Notes: a model not told the origin generated them from the letters alone. 24,148 nucleotides of DNA from an uncultured bacterium (GCA_938003875.1 CALKWO010000400.1:1-24148); one strand, 5' to 3'; counted from the first letter of the stretch, positions 7,696-17,400 are shown. Numbers and translations are program-made.

Positions 7696-8482
7696 ATAGA
7701 TTTATTTGAAAACCAGGCTTACCTATGAAGAGTATTGCAAAGGTCGTATCTAAAGCCAGCAGAGATGGTTCTTAAACAAAGCGAAAAAATATGCCCGATA
7801 CTTCCTAATTTTTCAGCTTGTAATTCTGGTGGCAATGCTTTTCTCTCTGGGCTAGAATACATGGGTAGACTACACTGTCAGAGTGACTGCCGCCACAAGT
7901 ACAGTTATCCTCTGCATGATTTCCTTTCGGGATTTCCTGGATTGCCGTTCGCTGGCCTTACGATATTTTGCGGCGGCTAACAGGCTGAAAGCATTGTTGA
8001 AGCATACGCAAGAAGACAGAAACCTGGGCATAGACATACAAAGATGCTTTCCTAATCTGATCCAGGGAGTGGAAGCGACATTGCGCTCCGAGTTCCAATA
8101 CTGGTACGCAGCAGCAGGCGGTCCTTTGAAACTACAAGGCGAGGCAATCTTTCAGCCATGCAACTTACGAGAAGAACGAATCGAAACTTACCATCCCCTG
8201 CCTTTGGATACAGGAAAAAATCATATTCCCGAATCCCTTTCCCCTGCCATCGAAATCCTTGCCCGACACAATCATGATATATGGGCGCAAGGCAGGATAA
8301 AAGATGGATGGAGCTATGCTCCCACAAGAGACGACGTTCTCAAAAAGCACCCTGACCTGGTTCCTTATGAAGAATTGTCGGAAAGCGAAAAAGACTACAA
8401 CCGTCGCAGCGCAGAAGCTACGCTGAAGGCCATTCTCTCTATGGGATACAAGGTCGAAAAAAGCGAAGAAAAAAGTGACTAA
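7696..8482 (+). pseudogene. Broken second copy of the SLATT-RyR gene
   Basis: The sequence aligns with the intact gene at 568-1818. Damage seen: both start codons are changed to ATA; a deletion of 479 bp relative to copy 1 (not a multiple of three) removes the first SLATT domain; TAA at 7751-7753 replaces a Gln codon and TAG at 7853-7855 replaces a Trp codon. From a GTG at 7883 the frame is open to 8482 and encodes a 199-residue C-terminal half with the RyR domain, about nine-tenths identical to copy 1. There is no ribosome site at that GTG, so I treat the whole as a pseudogene. The well-kept RyR end could mean recent duplication, gene conversion, or residual use. Confidence 0.85.
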
Positions 8483-8582
8483 GAAAATATTTTTTAAAAT
8501 TATTTTATTTTTTTTAAAAATTAATGTTAAAAAAAAATGCAATTTACAGCTAAAAAATAGGAATCAGTATTAGGAATCAATT

Positions 8583-9734
8583 ATGATAAAAAAAAATTCT
8601 AAAATGTGTTTATTAGGTAAAGGATTATGCAGATTTTATCCTAATTTCAGTCCTAATTTAAGAAATCGTAATGTTTTTTTTGCATATGATTCTAAAAGTA
8701 AGATTAAAGAACTACAACAATATTTAGAAAGTGAATTAAATCCATCTGGATTTCACCTAGATTCGACTGATATTTTGCCTCCTATTTTTGGACAGTATAT
8801 ATGCGAAAAAATATGCAAGCATATTCGAGAATGCGCATTTGTAATAGCTGATATCGGAAATTTCGATGATACTAACTCTATGTATTACATCAATCCTAAT
8901 GTTTCATTAGAAATAGGGCTAGCCAATGGCTTGGGGAAGGATACGATTTTAATTGATTCTTCCAATAGAAATACAGATAAATATTGCATACCAAGTTATT
9001 ATGATCATGATTATAAAGTTTATAATATACAATTTTCTGAAAACGAATTTCTTCCATCTGATGATCTTAACAAAGCTATCCAAAACTTGATTAAAAAGTA
9101 TGATGATAGCAGCTTTGATAAAATAACTATTGTTAATGATCGAAAAACATATCAAAAGATAAATTTAAAAGCAAGATCATTAAATGTAGAGCAGATGGGC
9201 GTACATAAAAGATTTCCTGTTATAACTATACCTGAAACTACTCTTCTAAGAAGAGAAAATACATTATATTTAAATCCAAATAATAGTTTAGAATATTATA
9301 AAAATGTACTTAATAGCTTAGAATCGAGAGATAAGACGACAAAAGCGATATATAGCATACCATTAATTCAAAAGTATTTTGAATTAGAGCAAGGGGCATA
9401 TACTTATGAAATACAATTAACAAAGGATGAAAAAGAAAAACAATTAGATAATTTTATTAATATGTTATTATCGAAAGATTTTTTCCAGGCCGCATTGATA
9501 GATACTATTCCATCATACTATTTCCAAATTTACGATAAACATTATGTGTGGCTTTATAGTTTAGGGGAAAATGTTGGCGAGCAAGAGAATGCACTATTAT
9601 TATCAACAAATGCTAGTTTAGATATTTTTACTCAATTATTCCAGCAAATATGGGAAAAAACAAAAATCAAGTGGCTACCAGGTAAAAAAAATGAGCAAGT
9701 AATTCAATGGCTTAAAGACAGTCCTAAAAAATAA
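8583..9734 (+). CDS. TIR/deoxyribosyltransferase-like protein with C-terminal sensor-like domain
   Basis: Residues about 28-130 of this 383-residue protein form a Rossmann-like domain: NVFFAYDSKSK, FVIAD (D90), then NPNVSLEIGLANGLGKDTILI with E110. This pattern is typical of bacterial TIR-like and nucleoside 2-deoxyribosyltransferase-like domains, in which the Glu is catalytic; an NAD- or nucleotide-cleaving role is likely but not proven. Residues about 150-375 form a second domain (ALIDTIPSYYFQIYDKHYVWLYSLGE, LLLSTNASLDIFTQLFQQIWE) resembling ligand-binding parts of some transcription regulators; I do not recognise the exact family. The next protein shares both domains. Ribosome site TAGGAA precedes ATG 8583, and the next gene starts 10 nt after the stop. 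Strongly AT-rich compared with the STAND gene. Confidence 0.7.
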   Translation: MIKKNSKMCLLGKGLCRFYPNFSPNLRNRNVFFAYDSKSKIKELQQYLESELNPSGFHLDSTDILPPIFGQYICEKICKHIRECAFVIADIGNFDDTNSMYYINPNVSLEIGLANGLGKDTILIDSSNRNTDKYCIPSYYDHDYKVYNIQFSENEFLPSDDLNKAIQNLIKKYDDSSFDKITIVNDRKTYQKINLKARSLNVEQMGVHKRFPVITIPETTLLRRENTLYLNPNNSLEYYKNVLNSLESRDKTTKAIYSIPLIQKYFELEQGAYTYEIQLTKDEKEKQLDNFINMLLSKDFFQAALIDTIPSYYFQIYDKHYVWLYSLGENVGEQENALLLSTNASLDIFTQLFQQIWEKTKIKWLPGKKNEQVIQWLKDSPKK

Positions 9735-9744
9735 GGAGATTGCA

Positions 9745-11895
9745 ATGTCAGATTATTTAGAAGGATACCAAAGCCAAAATGATATTTTTAGATTTATAAG
9801 TAGAGAAGTTCTCTTAGTAGAAGAAAAATATCCAGAAAAAAGTCCAGGGATACAAAAAAAAATGTTTAATTTTATATCAAAAAGATTAAAGTCCAAAATA
9901 ATTTCTCACAATGATATACAAAGCATAGTCCAAAAATATAATTTTAATCTTAACATAATGGAAATAGACAAGTTAAATAATATACAGGAAGAAATAAATA
10001 GCAGTGCTTTTATCATAGTAAATTTAGCCAATAATTCTTATCATAAAGGGAATAAATACCTTGTAAATCCAAAGCTTACATTTATAATAGGATTGGCATA
10101 CGGAATAGGAAAACCTGTAATTTTGATCGCTGATCCCAATAAAATCCCAGGTAATTTACAGGGTTTTGAAATTATAGATTTTAATCTTGGAAAAATAGCT
10201 CTCAATAAACTCGACATTATAATTAATATGCTAAAGACGAACATAATTGATAAAGGGCTGGAAGAAATTTTTATTGTAAAATCAGGAGAACATTACATAA
10301 GGATGAATAGCTGGCTTACCAGTTCAGGATTAAAATTAAAGGGAGTCTATAGACGGCTTCCTTCCGCAATAGGATTTCCAGCAGATATCAAACAAAAACG
10401 AAATAGTTTAATAAACGAGAGAAGAAAAACATTAGGCTTAGAACCAATAAATTTTAGTGAATATGCTAATAGAAGAAATTCAAATATAGAAAAAAGAGCG
10501 GAAACCCAATCTATCTTTAGTAAAAATTTGATTAAAAAATATATAGAAGAATGCAAAGAAAGTTCTATACATATTGCAGCATTGGATTTTACAAAAACTT
10601 ATGAAGTTCATATTCCCCTTGATAAAGCCAAAGAGCATTTGATAAATTTTATTGTCAATTTATTTACAATTTCTTCATGGAAAGTACGCTTAATTGAGGA
10701 AATTCCAACAGTTGAATTTCAAATCTATGGAAATCAATGTGTTTTTATGCATTCGTTAGGCAAAACTAAGTCTAGAGAAGAATATTCATCAGAAGAAGAG
10801 TTATCTGGAGTTATTTTAAATACGAAAAGTGCTGTCGAAACATTTAAAGATAATTTTAATAAAATGTGGAAAGAAGAAATAAATTTACTAGATACAGTAA
10901 TGGATATCATAGAAATTGGAGAATTAACGCCAGAAGATTTTAATAAAAATTTCTTATGGAAAAAGATGTGGGAAGATATGGCAATCAAAAGATTAGTTGA
11001 TGCTATAAAAACATATAACAATCCAAGGCTAAAGGAATTTAAAAAATTTTTAGACAGCAAAATATATGAAAAATATCTTGAACAGGAAAAAAATGGGTAT
11101 ATAGAATCTATTGAATTCTCTCAGAATATTTTTCATCATAGCTTACTCAAAAAGCCAGGCTACTATGGAGTTATCAACAATATATTCGATACGGACAAAC
11201 GACTTCCAGAAATTTTATCTTCTAAAACTATTCAAAATCGTGACGAAAGTACAAAAAAATTTTTTGAAAAAGTAGAAGAAATTTTTACATCTTTGCTAGA
11301 TAGAGTAAATCAAGAGGAGATTAGTGTTTGTATTTTATGTAGTGGAAGTGGTTGTTTAACATCATCCATACTAAATAGATACCCTAAAGTAAAGATATAC
11401 GAGATTGACAAATCGAAGCCTATGTTGGAAAGTAGCTGCGCTAACCAGCATGGATATCCAAAAAAGATAGAACAAGATTTAACAAAGAAAATCCAGGATG
11501 AGAGCATTCCAAAAGTTGACTTAGTTCTAGCACTTGGCTGCTTAAGGTATTTTTCTGAAGATAAAGAAATCAAAGAATTTATTTCTAATATAGAAAAAAT
11601 GCTTAATAACAATGGAAAAATCCTATTAGCAGAAACAAGTGAAGATTTGATAAAAAAATTCAAGGAAAAATTAGAGAATGCACATTTTCGGTTAAAAGAA
11701 TCGAATGAAAAGTTTAATGTATTTAGAAATACATTATTTTATATATTATACAAGGCCTATCATGAAAAGCAAGAATTAAGAAAAAAAATTGATAATCTTG
11801 CATTAGAAAAGAAGACGACTTCTGATGAGATATTGATTGATATGGCAAATTTCAAACAGACAAACTATTTCTATTTGCTTGGTGAGAAAGTATAG
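9745..11895 (+). CDS. Degenerate TIR-like protein fused to a SAM methyltransferase
   Basis: This 716-residue protein is a diverged paralogue of its upstream neighbour with an added enzyme. Residues about 85-130 keep the TIR/deoxyribosyltransferase-like strand pattern (NPKLTFIIGLAYGIGKPVILI), but the two acidic positions are lost: Asp is N93 and Glu is I114. The second shared domain follows at about 155-370 (LIEEIPTVEFQIYGNQCVFMHSLGK). Residues about 500-716 are a class I SAM-dependent methyltransferase, with the SAM-binding loop C-S533-GSG-C537, acidic E553/D555 at the end of strand 2, and DLVLALGCLRYF. The first domain probably binds rather than cuts its ligand. The methyl acceptor is unknown. 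Ribosome site AAGGAG precedes ATG 9745; it is co-transcribed with the upstream gene. Confidence 0.75.
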   Translation: MSDYLEGYQSQNDIFRFISREVLLVEEKYPEKSPGIQKKMFNFISKRLKSKIISHNDIQSIVQKYNFNLNIMEIDKLNNIQEEINSSAFIIVNLANNSYHKGNKYLVNPKLTFIIGLAYGIGKPVILIADPNKIPGNLQGFEIIDFNLGKIALNKLDIIINMLKTNIIDKGLEEIFIVKSGEHYIRMNSWLTSSGLKLKGVYRRLPSAIGFPADIKQKRNSLINERRKTLGLEPINFSEYANRRNSNIEKRAETQSIFSKNLIKKYIEECKESSIHIAALDFTKTYEVHIPLDKAKEHLINFIVNLFTISSWKVRLIEEIPTVEFQIYGNQCVFMHSLGKTKSREEYSSEEELSGVILNTKSAVETFKDNFNKMWKEEINLLDTVMDIIEIGELTPEDFNKNFLWKKMWEDMAIKRLVDAIKTYNNPRLKEFKKFLDSKIYEKYLEQEKNGYIESIEFSQNIFHHSLLKKPGYYGVINNIFDTDKRLPEILSSKTIQNRDESTKKFFEKVEEIFTSLLDRVNQEEISVCILCSGSGCLTSSILNRYPKVKIYEIDKSKPMLESSCANQHGYPKKIEQDLTKKIQDESIPKVDLVLALGCLRYFSEDKEIKEFISNIEKMLNNNGKILLAETSEDLIKKFKEKLENAHFRLKESNEKFNVFRNTLFYILYKAYHEKQELRKKIDNLALEKKTTSDEILIDMANFKQTNYFYLLGEKV

Positions 11896-12140
11896 ATTGT
11901 ATAGGATAACTTGACAATGTTAAACTATCCATCCAGAGCGGAAAGCCGCCTGGTTCAATCAATAAATTTCACTTTGTGAGAAAACGAAGTGCAAGCCTCC
12001 TGAAGCAATAAAAATTGTAGCACTTTCGTAAAACAAAATTTTTAACACATTACACTTAAACGAAAAAATAAGTTTCGCTGCTGTTTTTTTATTCCTGCAA
12101 GGATGCTTGCACTGAGTTTCCTAAATATCGTGACATATAG

Positions 12141-12174
12141 AAAATAAGTAGTGTTATAATAATAGCATCTGTTC
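12141..12174. repeat. Dispersed 33-bp repeat, copy 2
   Basis: Matches 1965-1997 with four substitutions and one small indel; it overlaps the TATAAT at 12155-12160. Confidence 0.5.
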
Positions 12175-12216
12175 TAGCTACAGTATAGTAGACTTTTCAG
12201 AATTCGCCTTATTCTA

Positions 12217-12236
12217 ACATCCTAGTATTAGGATGT
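12217..12236. promoter_or_regulatory. Small perfect inverted repeat before the radical SAM gene
   Basis: ACATCCTA (12217-12224) and TAGGATGT (12229-12236) are exact reverse complements around GTAT, ending 24 nt before ATG 12261. The position suits an operator or a 5'-leader hairpin; no evidence separates the two. Confidence 0.35.
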
Positions 12237-12260
12237 AGTTCAATAATGGAGCAGCTTACC

Positions 12261-13400
12261 ATGTATAGTGAAGTAGCATTTTCCAATGTAGTTACTATAG
12301 CATTGCTGAATGATTGCAATATGAGTTGTGCTCATTGCTACCGCGAAATATCTTCTGACCACTATAGGCTAAATTCTAAGCAAATAGAAATATTAGTTAA
12401 AGATGACTTACTCTTTTTTCAGCAATTCCATAAAGATATTTTAAGAGTTTACCTGACAGGGGGTGAGGTATTGTTATGGAATGAAGATAATAAAAATGTT
12501 ATGGATTTATTGCTAATGATATCAAAAACACTAAAAATAGTACCTGCATTTGATAGCAACGGAATTGTTTTTTCAAAAAAAGATATATGTTTTCGATATC
12601 TTGACCAATATTTTACAAAATCAGACCATGGATTAAAACTTTGTTTGTCTATAGACACATTCCATAACGGCGAAATATCACAAGCCAATAATTGGTTAGA
12701 ACATAAAGCACTAAATAATATTATTGAATATAAAAAAAACTTGAAATCAGATAAACCTCTATATTTTGAAGTCAACTGGGTAGTTTCTACAGAGAAAGGA
12801 ACTGAAATTCCCGATGATTTTGTTGATTATTTAAAAAATAATGAAGTTAAACTTTCCATCATTCCTTTGTTAGCTCAAGGTCGTGGTAGATTGCTATCTG
12901 GCGTTATGCCAAGATTAGCAATACTATCAAAAGAAGATACTTATTTGAATAATAAATCAACTTTAGGAATATATAAAAAATACCTTCAAAAAGAAATGAA
13001 TATATCTGAGCAGGAATTTGAAAAGATTCCCAATATTGAAATTTTTAAAAAATTTAATATATGTGGATGTTTCCCTATTCCCATATTTTTTTGGAAAAAT
13101 AATTATTATTATTGCCTATCTCAATGTGATAGGCAATCTAGTAAACTAGAAATTGCTTCAATTGGAAAATTAAAAGAAGGAATTGCAAAATTTTCTGAAT
13201 CTTTAGAAGCAAAAATATTAAAAAAAATTCAAAGATTAGGAATCATTAATTTTATTATAGAATCAGGTTATTTAGATTTATGTAAAGACATTTTGCAAAA
13301 TGAGCATCCTCTTCGCTATATTGGTTGCTCGATTTGCAAGGATATATTCAAAAGATTATTAGAAACAACAGATCAGAACTATAATAAACTATTTCTATAG
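12261..13400 (+). CDS. Radical SAM protein with extra C-terminal cysteines
   Basis: This 379-residue protein has the radical SAM iron-sulfur motif C19-NMS-C23-AH-C26, the GGE-type motif in VYLTGGEVLLW, and a (beta/alpha) barrel pattern after it. C-terminal cysteines (ICGCF, YYCLSQC, GCSIC) could hold an auxiliary iron-sulfur cluster as in SPASM-type enzymes. The substrate is unknown; I see no specific match to viperin. ATG 12261 is chosen because GGAG lies 9 nt upstream; an in-frame ATG at 12246 has no comparable site. The DprA-like gene starts 15 nt after the stop, so the two form an operon. AT-rich, like the genes on both sides. No ECF-type promoter was found upstream. Confidence 0.85.
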   Translation: MYSEVAFSNVVTIALLNDCNMSCAHCYREISSDHYRLNSKQIEILVKDDLLFFQQFHKDILRVYLTGGEVLLWNEDNKNVMDLLLMISKTLKIVPAFDSNGIVFSKKDICFRYLDQYFTKSDHGLKLCLSIDTFHNGEISQANNWLEHKALNNIIEYKKNLKSDKPLYFEVNWVVSTEKGTEIPDDFVDYLKNNEVKLSIIPLLAQGRGRLLSGVMPRLAILSKEDTYLNNKSTLGIYKKYLQKEMNISEQEFEKIPNIEIFKKFNICGCFPIPIFFWKNNYYYCLSQCDRQSSKLEIASIGKLKEGIAKFSESLEAKILKKIQRLGIINFIIESGYLDLCKDILQNEHPLRYIGCSICKDIFKRLLETTDQNYNKLFL

Positions 13401-13415
13401 CAATTGGAGAAATTT

Positions 13416-14273
13416 ATGTTAAAAATCAAAGAGACGTGTATCCTGAAGGATGATATTTATAGGCTCAAAGAATGTTCAGAGAAGACCTTAAAACTTTCAT
13501 TGAGTGATTATGATGGTTACAATAAATTCAGTAAAGAAAAATTTGTGTTTCAGAAAAACCATATTGCGCCACCTGAGCAGGTTTATTTTTTAGGCAAAAA
13601 TTGGAAGATTCTTAATGCTCCTATCGCAGTAGGATTTGGAGGAACAGTATCACCTACAAACGATGGGTTCAAAATGGCAATATTATTAGCTCAGCAAACT
13701 ATCAAAAATGAAATGAAACAAAAAGCATTTATTGTTTCAGGAGGAGTAATTGGAATAGATACAGCTTCGCATTTAGGTGCATTAGATGAAGGTGGAGCAA
13801 CAATTGCTGTTGTAGCGAATCCTGTATCCTATGGTTTACACCCCTATGTTCCAACTCGCTCTTTTTTAACAAATGGAATCCTAACTAATGGTGGTGGTAT
13901 TGTTTCTGAATATCCACAAAAAGATTATCAAGAAAATTATTATGGAGATAGGCTGTTGCAAAGAGATAGGATTATCACAGCTCTTTCCGATATTTTTATT
14001 GCTATTGAATGTAGTGAAAATAGCGGTACTGTAGATACTGCTAAAAGAGCAAAATTGCAAGGAAAAACAGTATATACTATTAATTGGAATAATATAAGTA
14101 AAAAATGGCATATTCCCAAAACATCAGGTTGTGAACAGCTTATATCACAAAATATTGCAATTCCCTTTCCATTTGAAAAAGTATCTGGAATAGACGATAT
14201 AAAATTAATAGAACAATTTCAATTTTTGCTTAATAGTTTTTATAAAGATTTATCTAAATCTAAAGAATCATAA
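13416..14273 (+). CDS. DprA/Smf-like SLOG Rossmann protein
   Basis: Residues about 60-230 of this 285-residue protein match the DprA/Smf branch of the SLOG superfamily: IAVGFGGT (70-77), FIVSGGVIGIDTASHLGALDEGGATIAV (105-132), SEYP, QRDRIITALSD (182-192), and SENSGTVDTAKRAKLQGK. Classical DprA binds single-stranded DNA in transformation; here the context points to the SLOG role of sensing or processing a nucleotide, which is inference. The usual helical and winged-helix ends of full DprA are missing. ATG 13416 with GGAG before it is a better start than the in-frame TTG at 13404. It follows the radical SAM gene in an operon and ends before a strong terminator. Confidence 0.85.
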   Translation: MLKIKETCILKDDIYRLKECSEKTLKLSLSDYDGYNKFSKEKFVFQKNHIAPPEQVYFLGKNWKILNAPIAVGFGGTVSPTNDGFKMAILLAQQTIKNEMKQKAFIVSGGVIGIDTASHLGALDEGGATIAVVANPVSYGLHPYVPTRSFLTNGILTNGGGIVSEYPQKDYQENYYGDRLLQRDRIITALSDIFIAIECSENSGTVDTAKRAKLQGKTVYTINWNNISKKWHIPKTSGCEQLISQNIAIPFPFEKVSGIDDIKLIEQFQFLLNSFYKDLSKSKES

Positions 14274-14303
14274 AAAGATTGCTTTTTATAAGTTTATGAA
14301 AAT

Positions 14304-14339
14304 AAAAAAGAATGGCAGAATCTTTTGCCATTCTTTTTT
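14304..14339 (+). terminator. Rho-independent terminator after the DprA-like gene
   Basis: A perfect 14-bp stem (AAAAAAGAATGGCA at 14304-14317, complement at 14326-14339) with an 8-nt loop and a terminal T-run. The core GAATGGCA is shared with the terminator at 3822-3852. Confidence 0.8.
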
Positions 14340-14393
14340 ATTTGCTTCATACACATCAATAGGTTAAAAAAATATTATACTATTTTTTCTAAT

Positions 14394-14426
14394 TTTGTAA
14401 CAAATTCTGAAGAAAAGAAGTCTATA
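14394..14426 (+). promoter_or_regulatory. ECF-type promoter, site 4 (TIR-cyclase-radical SAM-HD gene)
   Basis: TTTGTAACAAA (14394-14404) and GTCTATA (14420-14426), 17-nt spacer; GTCTATA ends 57 nt before ATG 14484, almost the same distance as at site 2. Confidence 0.75.
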
Positions 14427-14483
14427 GAACATAAACAAGGATTCTTATAAGTGTACTAATGTACTAAATTAAAGGAGAATTTC

Positions 14484-17400
14484 ATGATTTATGATGTGGA
14501 TTTTAAAAACGGAATAATCGGAGAATTAAACAGCGATTTATTCAAAGGCGTAAAATCGTATTTAGCTTCTGTCCCCATAGAATGCCCTGAGACAGAACAT
14601 TTACTGATGGTTTTACGTCGCAAAATTTTTTGTATAGCCAGAGTATTAAATCCTGAAGAGTATCGTTGTTTTATTTCTTCTCTTTTAGAGCCAGCTTTAA
14701 TTCATCAAGTGACAAGGGGAAAAGCAAAAAATAGAGAAGAAATTATCTATGAAATTGCGAGGCTTTTTTCAGAGATGGGGCAATATTGGGAAAGCATGGT
14801 CTTATTCGATGAATTGATAAGAGAATATCAAAAAAATTACGACAATCAGTATTTATATTATTTATCCCTCAACGGAAAAGCAATCGTACTGCAAAATTTA
14901 GGACTCTTTGAAAAAGCAAAAGAAGTCCTAGATCCAATTCTAAACAAACTTGAAAATACTACAAACACAGAGCATAATAAAATACTGTATTTTACCTACA
15001 AACACTACGCAACCCTTTTAAGAAGAATTCATTCTGATAAAGTTAAGCCAATAAAGGTATTTATCAGCTATGCAAGAGTAAATGTTGATAAAGCAGAAAT
15101 TTTAGAAAGAAAATTAAAAGAATATGGATTTGATGTATGGATAGATCGCAAGATAAATCCAGCAGAAGACTGGGTTCTTACAATTCATGAGGCACTTAGC
15201 AATAGCGATTATATCTTACTTATAGTCACAGATGCATCTTCTAAAAGCGATGAAGTAAAAGCAGAAGTAAACCGTTTCCCAGACAAAGTAATCCCTTTAA
15301 TCTATGACAGAAGTGTATCCTTAACAAATTTTGGACGATACATTGCTAACCAGAATGGAATAGACTTTGGATGTTTTGCTACAGGGATAGAAGTGCTTTT
15401 AAATAAGTTAAATAAAAAAGAAAAATTAGAAATTTTGCAATATTTTAAAAAAGCACAGGATAAATATGATACCTATCATATTCATTTTAGTATTGCCAAT
15501 ATTCACTACCTTTCCCAAGATCCGATACGTGCGAAGGAAGAGATTGATATATGCAAAAAAATGCTAGGTGAATATCAATACGAGTATTATCTTGTCTTTA
15601 TGAGAGAAATTTTAATTGAGATGATGGACAAAAGATGCCCAGATAAGTTAGATAATGTAAGGAATTGTTTAAAAAAATTTGAAAATTCATTAGCATATTA
15701 TGGAAATTTTAAATCTAAAATCAACACATTTCTAATAAATTTGATTAATGAGTGTATAAGAGGAGGAATCAATATAAAAAAACTTGAGACTAATTTGCCT
15801 ACAATGATAACCTCACAAGAAGCTTTAAATTGCATTAAAACTGATGTCTATTGCATTCTTAATTATTTCTGCCCAGTTTTACTTCCAAAGATTAAGCGAA
15901 TATTTACAAGCATTGCATCTCAATTTGAGAGAATATCATACATTCTATCTCCATCCCCTTTTGCAAGAGAAGAAACAGAAGGTATTGCTGTACATTTTGA
16001 TATAAGAGATTTTACAAAAAAAGAAGACGAAAATGCTCAAGAATCTTTAACAATTTTAAAAAACACCTTAAACAAATATTTTTTTCATAATTTTGAAGAG
16101 GTAATCTGCATAGCTGATGTTTTCATTTTTATAAAAAAAATGGAAATAGGAGAATATGGAGATTTCTTACTAATGCTTACAGAGAGGTTAGATCTATTTT
16201 TTCAAGAAATAGAGCAAATGAATAAAAATATAAGTATTGGAGTTGGAATAAGCCACGGCAAGCTTTGGGAATTACAAGATATACAGAACAAGGCAAAAAA
16301 ATATTTTTTGGGTGAATCTCTAATCAGGGCTTCCAAAATGTGTGATTTAGCTCGCCCTAAAGGTATTGTCATTGAAATTGAGAGGTCTAAAAATACGTTA
16401 TTAAACCCAGATATTCGTACAGCACTAAAAGAAAAAAACTTCAAAGATTGGCATAATCAAGAAAAGGACTATCATATTTTGGTTTCTCATGATGTAGCAG
16501 GTATCTATCCCTATAAATATGTATATAGACATGGTAATGAAAAGCGAATTTTCATTAACTATGGTTCAAAATGCAGACAAGGTTGTGCTTACTGCTTATC
16601 TTACAACACTACCCATTTTCCAGAGTACTCATGGGAAGAAATTAGAAAAGAAGTATCGCAAATTTCTCAGGCAATAAACGATTATTTAATTTCCTTAGGC
16701 CATCTCAATGAATGTTTAGATGAAAGAAACTTTAGGAATACAGTTGAGCTAGTAAACAATTTATTGGATTTTACATCATGTGTTATCCAGATATCTACCA
16801 AAGTCAATGCAGAAAACATAAAAAAAATCCTCGAAAGTATAAACGATATTGATAAGAGAAAAAGAGTTATAATCATGCCTTCTGTATGCACGATTGAGCA
16901 TGCAGGTACCATAGAAAACAGAAAAGAAATGGATTGGGATGCCATAGCTGAATTGTCTAAATCTTATAACATTGTTCCTTTAGTAAAACCCTTTTTGCCA
17001 GGTATTACCAATAAGGATAGTAAGCTACTCGGTTTTTTAAAAAAATTTAATACAGTAGTGGTTGGATTTCCCTATATTTCAAGGGCCATTATGAAAAAAA
17101 TTTCCAATATATGTGTGAAAGACCCTAGTTTATATGGAGCAATAGAAGACTACAATTACACAGAGAAAGTTATGAGGCCTTCTTCTTTATATAGTTCACT
17201 TACACATCCTTCGAATGAGAAAGAGATATTTTTATGGACTGATTATAAGCAGGAATTGTTAGCATTTTTTCAAAAAATTAAAGATGAAAACAAAGATATA
17301 AATCTTTTTATATCAAGTCCTTGTGCTGTAGCATCCTTAATAGAAGCTACAAGCTATACAGATATAGGAAACAGAGAAAATAAAGAACTATCAGAATTGT

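Larger units (their letters stand above)
11896..12260 (+). other. 365-nt intergenic region with several hairpins, possible structured leader
   Basis: No gene is seen. Inverted repeats include GCGG-AAAG-CCGC near 11938-11949, an 8-bp hairpin at 11970-11991 with loop GAGAAA, and TGCAAG-GATG-CTTGCA at 12096-12111. AGTGCAAGC (11988-11996) is exactly complementary to GCTTGCACT (12105-12113) and could close a domain of about 125 nt. A possible sigma-70 promoter is GTGACA (12130-12135) with TATAAT (12155-12160), spacer 19 nt, longer than ideal. The region holds copy 2 of the 33-bp repeat but no ECF-type motif. It could be an untranslated leader, a small RNA or a decayed element. Confidence 0.35.

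Noticed and set aside
7883..8482. 199-residue open frame starting GTG with an intact RyR end
   Set aside because: It lies inside the dead SLATT-RyR copy, follows two in-frame stops, and has no ribosome site at the GTG; not listed as a separate gene.
10343..10352. Extra GTCTATA-like strings inside genes (also near 12647 and 1895)
   Set aside because: None has a GTAACA box at the 17-nt spacing, so they are not counted as ECF-type promoters.
11930..12115. Retron-like noncoding RNA
   Set aside because: The paired 9-nt ends recall a retron, but no reverse transcriptase is encoded anywhere in the window.
12261..13400. Viperin-type antiviral radical SAM enzyme
   Set aside because: Only the general CxxxCxxC and GGE-type motifs are visible; length and C-terminal cysteines suggest an enzyme with an auxiliary cluster, so no viperin call is made.
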